Below, piece after piece: positions 8,443-16,258 of a stretch of 64,000 nucleotides of DNA; position 1 is the stretch's first letter; the number at the start of each line of letters is the position of its first letter. The position numbers and the translations under genes were made by a program. The stretch comes from Dactylosporangium fulvum. GTDB taxonomy: Bacteria > Actinomycetota > Actinomycetes > Mycobacteriales > Micromonosporaceae. The DNA is taken from NCBI RefSeq assembly GCF_025137375.1, contig NZ_CP073720.1:4736501-4800500 (forward strand), read 5' to 3'. The notes under the pieces are model-generated. The model was not told where the DNA came from. It saw only the letters and a list, made by a program, of their open reading frames with translations, and searched no databases.

Positions 8443-9578
8443 CGGCTGACCGCCTCGGCAGTCTCTGCGGTGTCCGCGGGCTTCAGGGCGACGGCGGGCA
8501 CCGGGTGCTCGTAGGGGCGCACCAGCACGACCAGGCCGGCCAGCACGAGCGCGAGCACCGGGTACCAGGCGAAGCGGGCGACGACCCAGCCGATGTCGAC
8601 GGGTGCGTCACCGAGGCCGGGCAGCGTGCCGAGCCGGCGGGCGACCTCCGAGACGCCGACGAGCGCCACCTGGTGCCAGCAGAACACGCTCATCGCGCTC
8701 AGGTTGAGCACGGCCACGGCGGCCCAGATCCGGGGCCGGCGCAGGAGCCGTTCGATCCGGTCGCGCAGCAGCAGTGCGGCGCCCGCCTGGATCGCGGCGA
8801 GGGCCGGGACCATCAGTGACGGCGGGTTCGAGTTGGAGCGGGTGGAGCCGGGCACGCTCACGATGCTCACCGGGTACTCCAGCACGGCGAGCAGGAACAC
8901 GAACAGCGCCAGGCCCCCGGCGAGCAGGCCGCCCGCGACCCGCCGGTCGACGCGCCCCGCCGACCAGGCCACGCCCAGCTGGTACGCGAAGCACCAGGCC
9001 GGCAGCACGCTCAGGTACCCGACGGCGGCCGGCTCGACGTCCGGGCCGAAGCGCACCAGGTCCACCACGGCCACGGCGGCGGCGAGCGCCAGGACCACCC
9101 GGAGCCCACCACGCCGGTCGAGCCTGAGGGCGTACGGCGTGAGGGCGGTGATCACCGCGTACACGGCCATGAACCACAACGGCTGCAGGAACAGCACCAC
9201 GGTGGTCCGCGCGGTACCGGCGCTGAGCCCGAGGACGCCGAGCAGCGGCAGCGCCACGGCCAGGATCATGGTCGCGGCGACAACCGGCCGCCCGAGCCGC
9301 CACAGCCGGCGGCGTACCCATTCGGCGTCGGTCTCGCCGCGCGCCCGGGCACGGCGGAGTCCCTGTGCCGCCGTGTACCCGCCGACGAGGAAGAACAGGC
9401 CCAGCATCTGGAAGAACCAGGTGGCCGGGTGGAGCCACGCCAGGTATCGCAGCGGGCTGTCGATCCGCAGACCGCCTGTCGGGGTCGCGACCAGCGCGCC
9501 GACCAGCCAGTGTCCACCCACGACGCCGAGGATGGCCAGGGCTCGGAGCCCGTCGATGAACCGGTCGCGCTGCTGCAT
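8439..9578 (-). CDS. Acyltransferase-3 family integral membrane protein
   Basis: A 379-residue protein. ATG at 9578 is preferred because GAGGGG stands 5 bases upstream; an in-frame start at 9608 lacks this. The sequence begins RFIDGLRALAILGVVGGHW, the conserved arginine/histidine opening of acyltransferase family 3, and has about ten membrane helices. Family members O-acylate sugars, antibiotics or cell-surface polymers using acyl-CoA. The acceptor is unknown. No partner genes are adjacent; the chitinase gene is divergent. Confidence 0.85.
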   Translation of the reverse strand: MQQRDRFIDGLRALAILGVVGGHWLVGALVATPTGGLRIDSPLRYLAWLHPATWFFQMLGLFFLVGGYTAAQGLRRARARGETDAEWVRRRLWRLGRPVVAATMILAVALPLLGVLGLSAGTARTTVVLFLQPLWFMAVYAVITALTPYALRLDRRGGLRVVLALAAAVAVVDLVRFGPDVEPAAVGYLSVLPAWCFAYQLGVAWSAGRVDRRVAGGLLAGGLALFVFLLAVLEYPVSIVSVPGSTRSNSNPPSLMVPALAAIQAGAALLLRDRIERLLRRPRIWAAVAVLNLSAMSVFCWHQVALVGVSEVARRLGTLPGLGDAPVDIGWVVARFAWYPVLALVLAGLVVLVRPYEHPVPAVALKPADTAETAEAVSR

Positions 9579-9768
9579 GACGTTCCCCTCGTCGGTGTCT
9601 CGTGGCACCGACGTTATGAACGATCACGGCGAAGATCGATCCGGCTGGCATCCCGGGTGGGGGTAGGGAAAGCCCCCGGGCGAGGAGGCTCCGCAGCACC
9701 ATGGCGGGCAACCCGCTCAATGCAGTCAAACGCCGACGGGTCTCGCCGCGACGCATCCAGATAAAAGG

Positions 9769-9805
9769 AAAGACTCTTTACAGTTAGCTGAATTTGCGGT
9801 ATGAA
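9769..9805 (+). promoter_or_regulatory. Promoter with overlapping dyad upstream of the chitinase gene
   Basis: TTTACA (9777-9782) and TATGAA (9800-9805) are separated by exactly 17 bases, a good vegetative -35/-10 pair in an AT-rich patch. A small perfect dyad AAAGA-C-TCTTT (9769-9779) overlaps the -35 box and could be a repressor site. The chitinase ATG is about 55 bases downstream. The rest of 9579-9865 shows nothing else recognisable. Confidence 0.55.
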
Positions 9806-9865
9806 AAACGTCATCGAGAGATCAGGGTCGATGTCCCGCCCGCCCCCTCACTCAGGAGCATCACC

Positions 9866-10993
9866 ATGGACAGATCACGATCGGCGCGCCTGCGCCGGGT
9901 GCTCGTCGCGGCAGTCGCTGCCGTCCTCGGCGCCTTCATCCTCATCCCGGGCACCGCGGCCGCCGCGGGCACCGGCGCGATCACCGGCTACGGCGGCAAG
10001 TGTGTCGATGTCGCCGGCGCCAACGCCGCAAACGGCACCCGGGTCCAGCTGTGGACGTGCAACGGCACCAACGCCCAGAGTTGGACCGTGGGCACCGACG
10101 GCACGATCCGGGCCCTCGGCAAGTGCCTTGACGTCGCCGGCGGCTCAACGGCCGACGGGGCCAAGGTCCAGCTCTGGGACTGCAACGGCACCGGCGCCCA
10201 GCAGTGGGTCGCCAACGCTGTCCGCGACATCGTCAGCTCCCAGGCCAACAAGTGCCTCGACGCCACCGGTGTGAGCTCGGCCGACGGCACGCCCCTGCAG
10301 ATCTGGACCTGCGCCGGCGGGGCCAACCAGAAGTGGAACGTCCCCGGCGGCACGAGCGGGGGCGGTGGGTCGTCGAGCGGCTTCGTGGTCAGTGAGGCCC
10401 AGTTCAACCAGATGTTCCCGAACCGGAACTCGTTCTACACCTACGCCGGGCTGACCGACGCGATGAAGAAGTACCCCGCGTTCGCCACGACCGGCAGCGA
10501 CACGGTCAAGCGGCAGGAGGCCGCGGCATTCCTGGCCAACGTCAGCCACGAAACCGGCAGTCTGGTGTACATCCACGAGATCAACACCGCCAACTGGCCG
10601 ACGTACTGCGACCGGAGCCAGCCGTACGGGTGCCCCGCCGGCCAGTCGGCGTATCACGGCCGCGGCCCGATCCAGCTGAGCTGGAACTTCAACTACAAGG
10701 CGGCGGGCGACGCACTCGGCGTCGACCTGTTGAACAACCCGGACCTGGTGGCGACGAATGCGTCGATCTCGTGGCAGACCGGGCTGTGGTACTGGATGAC
10801 CGGCACCGGCGGCGCGGGCACGACGTCACACAACGCGATGGTGAACGGGCAGGGCTTCGGTACCACGATCCGGGCGATCAACGGCATCGAGTGCAACGGC
10901 GGGAACCCCGCACAGGTGCAGAGCCGGGTCAACCTCTACAACCAGTTCGTCGCGATTCTGGGCGTCCCCGCGGGCGGCAACCTGACCTGCTGA
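9866..10993 (+). CDS. Secreted GH19 chitinase with N-terminal ricin-type (CBM13) domain
   Basis: A 375-residue protein; ATG at 9866 follows CAGGAG. Residues 1-33 form a signal peptide with twin arginines, a hydrophobic core and an AAAAG end. Residues about 35-155 are a beta-trefoil carbohydrate-binding module with three Q-x-W repeats (NAQSW, GAQQW, ANQKW). A Gly/Ser linker leads to a GH19 catalytic domain, where FLANVSHETG carries the proposed catalytic Glu229 and YHGRGPIQLSW is a family hallmark. It is exported and cleaves chitin by the inverting GH19 mechanism. A strong hairpin follows the gene. Confidence 0.95.
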   Translation: MDRSRSARLRRVLVAAVAAVLGAFILIPGTAAAAGTGAITGYGGKCVDVAGANAANGTRVQLWTCNGTNAQSWTVGTDGTIRALGKCLDVAGGSTADGAKVQLWDCNGTGAQQWVANAVRDIVSSQANKCLDATGVSSADGTPLQIWTCAGGANQKWNVPGGTSGGGGSSSGFVVSEAQFNQMFPNRNSFYTYAGLTDAMKKYPAFATTGSDTVKRQEAAAFLANVSHETGSLVYIHEINTANWPTYCDRSQPYGCPAGQSAYHGRGPIQLSWNFNYKAAGDALGVDLLNNPDLVATNASISWQTGLWYWMTGTGGAGTTSHNAMVNGQGFGTTIRAINGIECNGGNPAQVQSRVNLYNQFVAILGVPAGGNLTC

Positions 10994-11012
10994 CGCGGAC
11001 GAGCACTGTCAT

Positions 11013-11051
11013 CGACGGACCGGTCACGCCCGCGGCGCGACCGGTCCGTCG
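11013..11051 (+). terminator. Rho-independent-like hairpin after the chitinase gene
   Basis: A perfect 13-bp inverted repeat (CGACGGACCGGTC / GACCGGTCCGTCG) with a 13-base loop lies 20 bases past the chitinase stop. It lacks a T-run, as is usual for actinobacterial terminators. Confidence 0.75.
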
Positions 11052-11181
11052 CATCTGTGACGCAGCGGGCGCCACGCGACCATGCGGAGAACGAGACGAT
11101 GGCCTGGCACCTGCTGGATCCTTTCACGCTCCCGTGACGGCCCTATCGCGTGAACGGGCCGGCAGCGGGTAGGCGACAGAC

Positions 11182-11817
11182 ATGAAGATCAGTGTGATCG
11201 GCGCCGGCAAGATCGGCTCCACGCTGGCCCACCTGTACACCGCGGCCGGCGACGACGTCGCCATCGCGAACTCCCGAAGTCCGGACACCCTGCGCGACCT
11301 TGAGCATCAGCTTGGCCGTCACGCACACGCCGTCACCGCCGAGGAGGCGGCCCGCTACGGCGACATCGTGATCGTCGCCGTGCCGTTCGGCCACTATCGA
11401 GACCTGCCCGCCGAGGCGCTGGCCGGCCGAACGGTGATCGACGCGACCAACTACCACCCGGAACGCGACGGACACGACGACGAGCTGGAGCACGGCGATG
11501 TGACCAGCAGCGAGCTGCTACAGCGCCACCTCGCCGGCGCGCACGTGGTCAAGGCGTTCAACGCGATGCGCTGGGACCACCTGCGCGACCACGGCCGATC
11601 GGCCGGGGCGAACCGCCGGTACGGTATCCCGGTCTCCGGCGACGATCCGGACGCCAAGTGGCAGGTCTTCGACCTCGTCGAGCAGATCGGCTTCGAACCG
11701 GTCGACGCCGGCCCGCTCGCCGAGGGCGGCCGCAAGCACCAGCCCGGCACGGAGGTGTACACCGCCGACCTGTGGGCCGACACGCTGCGCGCCCGCATCG
11801 GCATCGAGGGCACCTGA
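11182..11817 (+). CDS. NADPH-dependent F420 reductase-like / NAD(P)-binding oxidoreductase
   Basis: A 211-residue single-domain Rossmann protein. GAGKIGSTLA at residues 7-16 is the NADP dinucleotide motif, and IVIVAVPFGHY and VVKAFNAM are conserved in the F420:NADPH reductase family (Fno/NpdG). It may move hydride between NADPH and deazaflavin F420, although many close relatives are simply annotated as NAD(P)-binding proteins. A more canonical copy is at 56638. It stands alone, tail to tail with the broken monooxygenase at 11847, with a weak 6-bp hairpin (11812-11832) between them. Confidence 0.75.
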   Translation: MKISVIGAGKIGSTLAHLYTAAGDDVAIANSRSPDTLRDLEHQLGRHAHAVTAEEAARYGDIVIVAVPFGHYRDLPAEALAGRTVIDATNYHPERDGHDDELEHGDVTSSELLQRHLAGAHVVKAFNAMRWDHLRDHGRSAGANRRYGIPVSGDDPDAKWQVFDLVEQIGFEPVDAGPLAEGGRKHQPGTEVYTADLWADTLRARIGIEGT

Positions 11818-11846
11818 ACCTGCCGGTCAGGTCGGGACGGTGCTCA

Positions 11847-12359
11847 TCAGGCCTGTTCGGTGGTGTTCCGCACCAGGGTGGTGATCCGCAGCCCGAACTC
11901 CAGCGGAGGATGTTCCCGGCCGAGTTGCTCACTGAGGCGCTTGAGCCGCTCGATCCGTTCGTGGACCCCGTCGAGCGGCTCACCCCAGAAGAGCTGGACG
12001 TCGGCCTCGGTGGCGGCGACCCGCTCGGCGGCATCGGAGGCGCCGCCGAAGTAGAGCCGCGGATGCCGACGGTCGCCCCGGACGACGGTTCGCGGGGCCA
12101 CGGTGGAGTTGGTGACTCCGAAGTGCGCGCCGTGGTAGGTGACGTTGTCCTCGGTCCACAGCTTGCGCACGGTGGCCACTGTGAAGGTGTCGGGCCGTCC
12201 CCACCCGGTGCCGATGAGCGCGCCGCCCCATCCGTGTTCCTCGAGGGCCTTGGCGTGGCTGGTGAGGGTCTGCAGGCTGTTGTGCTCCGAGACGACGTCG
12301 TCGCCGCGGTGGCCGGGCTCGGCCTGGTTCGGGATGTACCAGAGGAACTCGAGGCTCAT
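11847..12359 (-). pseudogene. Broken LLM flavin monooxygenase (SsuD/alkanesulfonate-monooxygenase-like)
   Basis: The frame gives about 170 residues from ATG 12359 (MSLEFLWYIPNQ). The N-terminal piece (LTSHAKALEEHGWGGALIGTG) and a middle piece (LWTEDNVTYHGAHFGV, then RHPRLYFGGASDAAERVAATEADVQLFWGEP) both match SsuD-type LLM enzymes of about 350 residues. The roughly 100 residues normally between them, which include the flavin-binding barrel strands, are missing in frame near GRPDTFTVATVRK. The C-terminus also ends early, after LVRNTTEQA, where the intact relative at 25081 continues for about 130 more residues. It is almost certainly non-functional. Confidence 0.75.
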
Positions 12360-12492
12360 CGGTGCGTCGTCCTGTTCTGGTCGGTGGCGAATGCGCGAAA
12401 GTGTTGAAGCATGCGCCGGCAAGGGTCTCGTGCAGCCCCCCAAAGTGATCTGTGGCCTGCGTCACGACATAAATCATAGTAAGCCTATCGGT

Positions 12493-12498
12493 ATAATC
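12493..12498 (+). promoter_or_regulatory. -10 box TATAAT in an AT-rich patch
   Basis: TATAAT lies in the AT-rich stretch 12468-12503, 8 bases before a GTG (12506), so a leaderless transcript is likely. A weak dyad (CCTATCGGTATA) overlaps it and could be an operator. No good -35 box is seen. The remaining intergenic sequence 12360-12618 has no other gene. Confidence 0.5.
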
Positions 12499-12505
12499 TA
12501 GATCG

Positions 12506-12571
12506 TGATCGGGTTCCTTCGATACTCCAGACGCGAGATCGACTTCGCGTTGTTCGCAGACCAAGGGTGAC
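12506..12571 (+). CDS. Possible leader peptide (21 aa), variant or decayed
   Basis: GTG at 12506 begins 8 bases after a TATAAT box and encodes VIGFLRYSRREIDFALFADQG before TGA. The RR-x-ID core matches the pattern of actinobacterial sulfur-gene leader peptides (an RRxIDLxRVxSALC-like core), and the leaderless position fits them. The usual terminal Cys is absent. It lies 47 bases before the aldo/keto reductase gene. It may be a diverged or inactive form of the leader seen intact at 16259. Confidence 0.35.
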
Positions 12572-12618
12572 GCGCATGCTTCGCAGCCGGCCGAGCTCCG
12601 TCGCGTCAAGGAGCACCG

Positions 12619-13629
12619 ATGACCTATAACGCAGCCGACGACCGCTACGAAAGCCTGGAGTACCGGCGCGCCGGGAACTCCGGCCTCGACCTGCCGGCGT
12701 TCTCCTTCGGCCTGTGGCAGAAATTCGGCACCGACTATCCCTACGAGACCCAGCGCGAGATCGCGCTGCACGCCTTCGACCTGGGCATCACACACTTCGA
12801 CAACGCCGACCGGTACGGCCCGCCGCACCGAGCCGCGCAGCAGTTCTTCGGCCGGGTGCTCAAGCACGACCTGGCCCCGTACCGGGACGAGCTGATCCTG
12901 TCGACCAAGGCCGGCAACCCGATCGGTTCCAGCCCGTACCTCAAGGGCGGATCCCGCAAGTCGCTGCTCACCTCGTTGGAGCACAGTCTGCGTGACCTGG
13001 GCACCGACCACGTCGACATCTTCTACAGCCACAGCCCCGACCTGACCACACCGTTGGAGGAGACCGTTGGCGCCCTCGCCAGCGCGGTGGAGCAGGGCAA
13101 GGCGCTCTACGTCGGCGTCTCCAACTACGCCCCGGAGCGGGCACACGAGGCGGCCGTGCTGCTGCGCCAGGCCGGGGTGCCGCTGCTGATCCACCAGCCA
13201 CGCTACTCCGTCTTCGACCGCCGCCCCGAGCTCAACGGCCTGCTCAAGCTGGCCGCCGAGGACGGATTCGGCCTGATCGTCTACTCGCCGCTGGCGCAGG
13301 GTCTGCTCACGAACAAGTACCTCGACGGCATCCCGGCCGGTGCGCGGGCGCAGAACAGCGCGTTCCTGTCACCCGACGTTATCGACGACACGTACCGGCA
13401 GCGGGCCGCGGCGCTCAACCGGATCGCCGAGCAGCGGGGCCAGTCGCTCGCGCAGCTGGCGCTGCAGTGGGTGCTGCGCCAGCCGCAGGTGACCTCGGCG
13501 CTCATCGGCGCCAGCTCGCCCTGGCAGCTGGACCACAACGTCAAGGCGCTCGACTTCCCGCCGCTGACGGAGGAGGAGCTGGCGCTGATCGACGAGCACG
13601 GCGTGCACGGGACCGGGCCGAAGCTGTGA
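12619..13629 (+). CDS. Aldo/keto reductase, YghZ/GAP-reductase-like
   Basis: A 336-residue protein; ATG at 12619 follows AAGGAG. The sequence tracks the E. coli YghZ (L-glyceraldehyde-3-phosphate reductase, AKR14) family: GLWQKFG near residue 32, then THFDNADRYGPP with the catalytic Asp/Tyr, STKAG with the Lys, and DIFYSHSPD. LIGASSPWQL near the C-terminus contacts the NADPH phosphate. It reduces small aldehydes with NADPH in the cytoplasm. It is the only clearly intact enzyme between two broken flavin monooxygenases, so its original pathway may have been lost. Confidence 0.9.
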   Translation: MTYNAADDRYESLEYRRAGNSGLDLPAFSFGLWQKFGTDYPYETQREIALHAFDLGITHFDNADRYGPPHRAAQQFFGRVLKHDLAPYRDELILSTKAGNPIGSSPYLKGGSRKSLLTSLEHSLRDLGTDHVDIFYSHSPDLTTPLEETVGALASAVEQGKALYVGVSNYAPERAHEAAVLLRQAGVPLLIHQPRYSVFDRRPELNGLLKLAAEDGFGLIVYSPLAQGLLTNKYLDGIPAGARAQNSAFLSPDVIDDTYRQRAAALNRIAEQRGQSLAQLALQWVLRQPQVTSALIGASSPWQLDHNVKALDFPPLTEEELALIDEHGVHGTGPKL

Positions 13630-13866
13630 CGACCGGCCTCGCGGGTGCGGTGGGGGCCGGTGTCGAGGACGGCCGGCCGTTCCGCCTGGGTTTCCTGCTG
13701 CCGCCGACACCGCCGTCGACCTGGAGAACTTCGCCCACCTGGTGGTGCCGATCCTGCAGGAGCGGGGCCTGTTCCAGCACGGCTGCACCCGTCCCACACT
13801 CCGTGGCCGGCTCGGGTTGCCCTGGTGCAACCGGCCGCGCCCGGTCCTCGAGGAGGTTTCCGCCCG
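13630..13866 (+). pseudogene. Remnant of a DszA/NtaA-type LLM monooxygenase C-terminus, frameshifted
   Basis: Two frames are needed to read a familiar ending. GRPFRLGFLLPPT (about 13670-13710) is followed, after a shift, by AVDLENFAHLVVPILQERGLFQHG and TLRGRLGL (about 13710-13815). The second part matches the C-terminus of NtaA/SnaA/DszA monooxygenases, as in DFVDQVIPELQRRGLFR in the intact gene at 22501. No N-terminal part is present. It sits directly between the aldo/keto reductase and the nitroreductase, so most of the gene was deleted. Confidence 0.65.
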
Positions 13867-14661
13867 ATGCCCGTCACCGCCCGCTACGGCGACCCCACCG
13901 CGACGCTCAGCGTGGCCAGCGACGTCCTCAGTCTGCAGCTTGCGCATCGCTCGGTGCGCAAGTTCGGCCCGCGTGAGGTCACCGACGACGAGCTGGCAGC
14001 GCTCATCGCGGCGGCGCAGTCCGCGCCGACATCCTCCAATCTCCAGCCCTGGAGCGTGGTGGCGGTACGCGACCCCGGGCGCAAGGCGCGCCTGGCCGCG
14101 CTCGCCGGCCATCAGGCCTTCATCGAGCAGGCCCCACTGTTCCTGGTATGGATCGCCGACCTCGGCCGTGCCCGCAGGCTCGCCGAGCGGGCCGGTGCGC
14201 CGGTCGCCGCCACCGACTACCTGGAGACGACCATCATCGGCTTCGTCGACACCGCACTGGCGGCCCAGAACGCTGTCGTGGCCGCCGCCTCGCTCGGCCT
14301 GGGCACGGTGTTCGTCGGCGCGATCCGCAACCAGCCCGAACAGGTCGCCGCCGAGCTGAAGCTGCCGCCGCACACGGTGGCGACCTTCGGGCTGGCGGTC
14401 GGCACACCGGACCCCACGGAACACGCCGGCATCAAGCCGCGGTTGCCCCAAGGTGCCGTGCTGCATCGGGAGCAGTATGACGCCGCTGCCGACGCGCACA
14501 TCGCCGCCTACGACGAGCGGCTGGCGGCCTACAACAGCCGGTTCGGGCTGCCGGGCAACTGGAGCAAACGGGTGCTGGCCCGGCTCAGGGGCCCGGAGTC
14601 GATGGCGGGCCGCCATCGACTCCGGCAGACGCTGGGACGCCTTGGCCTGCTCTCGAGATGA
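13867..14661 (+). CDS. NfsA/FRP-like FMN-dependent nitroreductase or flavin reductase
   Basis: A 264-residue protein; ATG at 13867 follows GAGGAGG. The opening HRSVRKFGPREV and SAPTSSNLQPWSVVAV are nitroreductase-family FMN-binding segments, and GLGTVFVGAIRNQPE is the conserved middle motif. The length fits oxygen-insensitive NADPH nitroreductases (NfsA) and flavin reductases. It could reduce free FMN for two-component LLM monooxygenases; the remnant just upstream is of that kind. Its 3' end overlaps the convergent MerR gene by 77 bp. Confidence 0.88.
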   Translation: MPVTARYGDPTATLSVASDVLSLQLAHRSVRKFGPREVTDDELAALIAAAQSAPTSSNLQPWSVVAVRDPGRKARLAALAGHQAFIEQAPLFLVWIADLGRARRLAERAGAPVAATDYLETTIIGFVDTALAAQNAVVAAASLGLGTVFVGAIRNQPEQVAAELKLPPHTVATFGLAVGTPDPTEHAGIKPRLPQGAVLHREQYDAAADAHIAAYDERLAAYNSRFGLPGNWSKRVLARLRGPESMAGRHRLRQTLGRLGLLSR

Positions 14662-15034
14662 CGGTGCCGTGTGGGCCCGCGCCGGCGCCGAGCCGGGCGG
14701 CAAGGGTGTCGTGCAGCCGGGTCAGCGTGTCGATCCGGGCGCGCAGCTCCGCTAGGCGCTCGCCGGCCACCCGCATCGCCGTGCCGCACGTGGCCCGGTC
14801 GGCGAAGACGGCAGGGAGGTCACGGTCCAGGTACCGCAGGAAGACACGGATGTCGGCGACCGTGAAGCCGATCGCGAGCAGCTCCCGGATGTTGCGGACC
14901 CGCAGGACCGCCGTGGCCGGATAGTCGCGGTAGCCGTTCGCCGACCGGGCGCTGACGAGCAGGCCCTCCGCCTCGTAGTGGCGCAGCGCCCGCACCGTCG
15001 TGCCGGCCGCTGCCGCCATCTCTCCGATCCGCAT
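14585..15034 (-). CDS. MerR-family transcriptional regulator
   Basis: A 149-residue protein; ATG at 15034 (MRIGEMAAAAGTTVRALRHYE) marks the start of the winged helix, so longer starts to 15073 are unlikely. VRALRHYEAEGLL and NGYRDYP are classic MerR DNA-binding features, followed by a coiled-coil dimerisation helix (AGERLAELRARIDTLTRL). No cysteine cluster typical of metal sensors is obvious. It lies 7 bases after the oxidoreductase gene and probably controls that operon from the dyad at 15997-16018. Confidence 0.92.
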   Translation of the reverse strand: MRIGEMAAAAGTTVRALRHYEAEGLLVSARSANGYRDYPATAVLRVRNIRELLAIGFTVADIRVFLRYLDRDLPAVFADRATCGTAMRVAGERLAELRARIDTLTRLHDTLAARLGAGAGPHGTVISRAGQGVPASAGVDGGPPSTPGP

Positions 15035-15041
15035 GTCCCGA

Positions 15042-15983
15042 CTATGCCGCGTCCACACGGACGAGGACCACACCCGCGTGGCGGCCGGCGAAGAGGTCGA
15101 GCAGCGCCTGCGGCGCCGCGGCGAGGCCGTCGATGATCGAGTGCGGCAGGGCGAACGGCCCCAGCTCTGCGAGCTGCGCGTCGAGACCGGGATGGTCGGC
15201 CGCGGTGAAGCCGTGCAACGACAGGCGTTTCCCGATGACCGCGGTCAGGTCCAGCCGCGGGTCGGGTGCGCCGCCCAGTTGCTGGGTCAGCGCCCCGCAC
15301 AGTGCGATGCGGGTGCGCGGTCCGACGGCCTCCACGAGCTCGGCGACGCGACCGAGCGTGTCGAAGACGACGTCGACCGGGCCGAGTCGCGCAAGCCCTG
15401 ACACAATCGACTCGGCCCGATGGTCGAACGCGGCGTCGAATCCGAACCCCCCGGCCGGACCACCGGCCGGATCGCCGGTCAGCAGGGCGACCTTGCGGGC
15501 GGAACCGGTGCTGCCGACGACCCGGCCGGCGCCGAGGGCCCGGGCGACCCGGCCTGCGGCGCTGCCGACCGCGCCCGCCGCGCCCGAGACGTAGACGGTC
15601 TCACCGGGGCGCAGCCCGGCGGCCCGTAGCCCGGCGAGGGCGGTCAGCGCGCCGCCGAGGCAGGACAACGGGTCGTCCGGATCGGCGGTCCGCAGCGCAC
15701 TCGTGTCGGCGACCGCGTACGTGCTCCATGGGGAGCGGTGCAGCACTCCGGTACCGACGGGGAACGCGGGGTCGGTGGAGGCGGCGACCTCGCCGACCGC
15801 CCGGGCGATCAGGGTGCCCTCGGCGAGGAGAGTGCGCAGCACCGCGCCCAGTGCCAGATAGCGGTTGCGGATCAGGACCTGGCCGGGTCCGGGCTCGGGC
15901 ACGGCGGCGGTGACGACCGCGAAGTCGCCGAGGCCCGGGACGCCGCCCGTCGAGTGGACCGGGTGGATCTCAATGTTCGTCAC
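15042..15983 (-). CDS. Quinone oxidoreductase / zinc-independent MDR-family NADPH oxidoreductase
   Basis: A 313-residue protein starting at GTG 15983, one or two bases from the predicted transcription start, so the mRNA is probably leaderless. The Rossmann motif VSGAAGAVGSAAGRVARALGA (NADPH) lies mid-protein, and the length fits prostaglandin reductase/YfmJ-like medium-chain reductases that reduce enones or quinones. Zinc ligands of alcohol dehydrogenases are absent. It is first in a two-gene operon with the MerR regulator, a set that often responds to drugs or electrophiles. Confidence 0.85.
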   Translation of the reverse strand: MTNIEIHPVHSTGGVPGLGDFAVVTAAVPEPGPGQVLIRNRYLALGAVLRTLLAEGTLIARAVGEVAASTDPAFPVGTGVLHRSPWSTYAVADTSALRTADPDDPLSCLGGALTALAGLRAAGLRPGETVYVSGAAGAVGSAAGRVARALGAGRVVGSTGSARKVALLTGDPAGGPAGGFGFDAAFDHRAESIVSGLARLGPVDVVFDTLGRVAELVEAVGPRTRIALCGALTQQLGGAPDPRLDLTAVIGKRLSLHGFTAADHPGLDAQLAELGPFALPHSIIDGLAAAPQALLDLFAGRHAGVVLVRVDAA

Positions 15984-15990
15984 CGGCGCA

Positions 15991-16021
15991 CGCTAAACCC
16001 TGCCGCATACGGCAGGGTCAA
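15991..16021 (-). promoter_or_regulatory. MerR-type promoter with perfect 9-bp dyad
   Basis: Reading the minus strand, TTGACC (16021-16016) and TTTAGC (15997-15992) flank a spacer of 18-19 bases. A perfect dyad ACCCTGCCG-TATG-CGGCAGGGT (15997-16018) sits between them. The long spacer with a centred dyad is the hallmark of MerR-activated promoters. Transcription should begin at about 15984, at the GTG of the oxidoreductase. Confidence 0.8.
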
Positions 16022-16222
16022 GTCACCCGCTCGCCGGTCGGCGGTTGACCTACGCGGCCGCCGCCTCATAGCGCGGCGCTGCGTGCCATGGCCACTCACC
16101 CGATTGTCGACTCGGTGGCGGTGGCCCGGCGGCTGCTCGAAACGTACCGGTAGCGATCCGAACGGGCGGGCCCGATTCGTGATCATGATGTGCGACGGAG
16201 ATCTCAAAAGGGTGGACGGCTC

Positions 16223-16249
16223 TTGCAATTCCTACTGCGCTCGTAGGAT
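16223..16249 (+). promoter_or_regulatory. Promoter and dyad upstream of the leader peptide
   Basis: TTGCAA (16223-16228) and TAGGAT (16244-16249) form a promoter-like pair with a short 15-base spacer. They overlap an inverted repeat TCCTAC...GTAGGA, which may be an operator. The leader ATG is 10 bases further, consistent with a leaderless transcript. The stretch 16022-16222 shows nothing convincing. Confidence 0.5.
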
Positions 16250-16258
16250 TATCGGATC

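Noticed and set aside
11812..11832. ACCTGA...TCAGGT hairpin between convergent genes
   Set aside because: The stem is only 6 bp with a 9-base loop, too weak to call a terminator.
12360..12480. A second leader peptide in front of the broken SsuD-like gene
   Set aside because: The short minus-strand frames there lack the RRxID core and a terminal Cys.
16088..16153. A 21-codon ORF (MATHPIVDSVAVARRLLETYR)
   Set aside because: It looks like the start of a protein but has no ribosome site, no continuation and no leader-peptide pattern.
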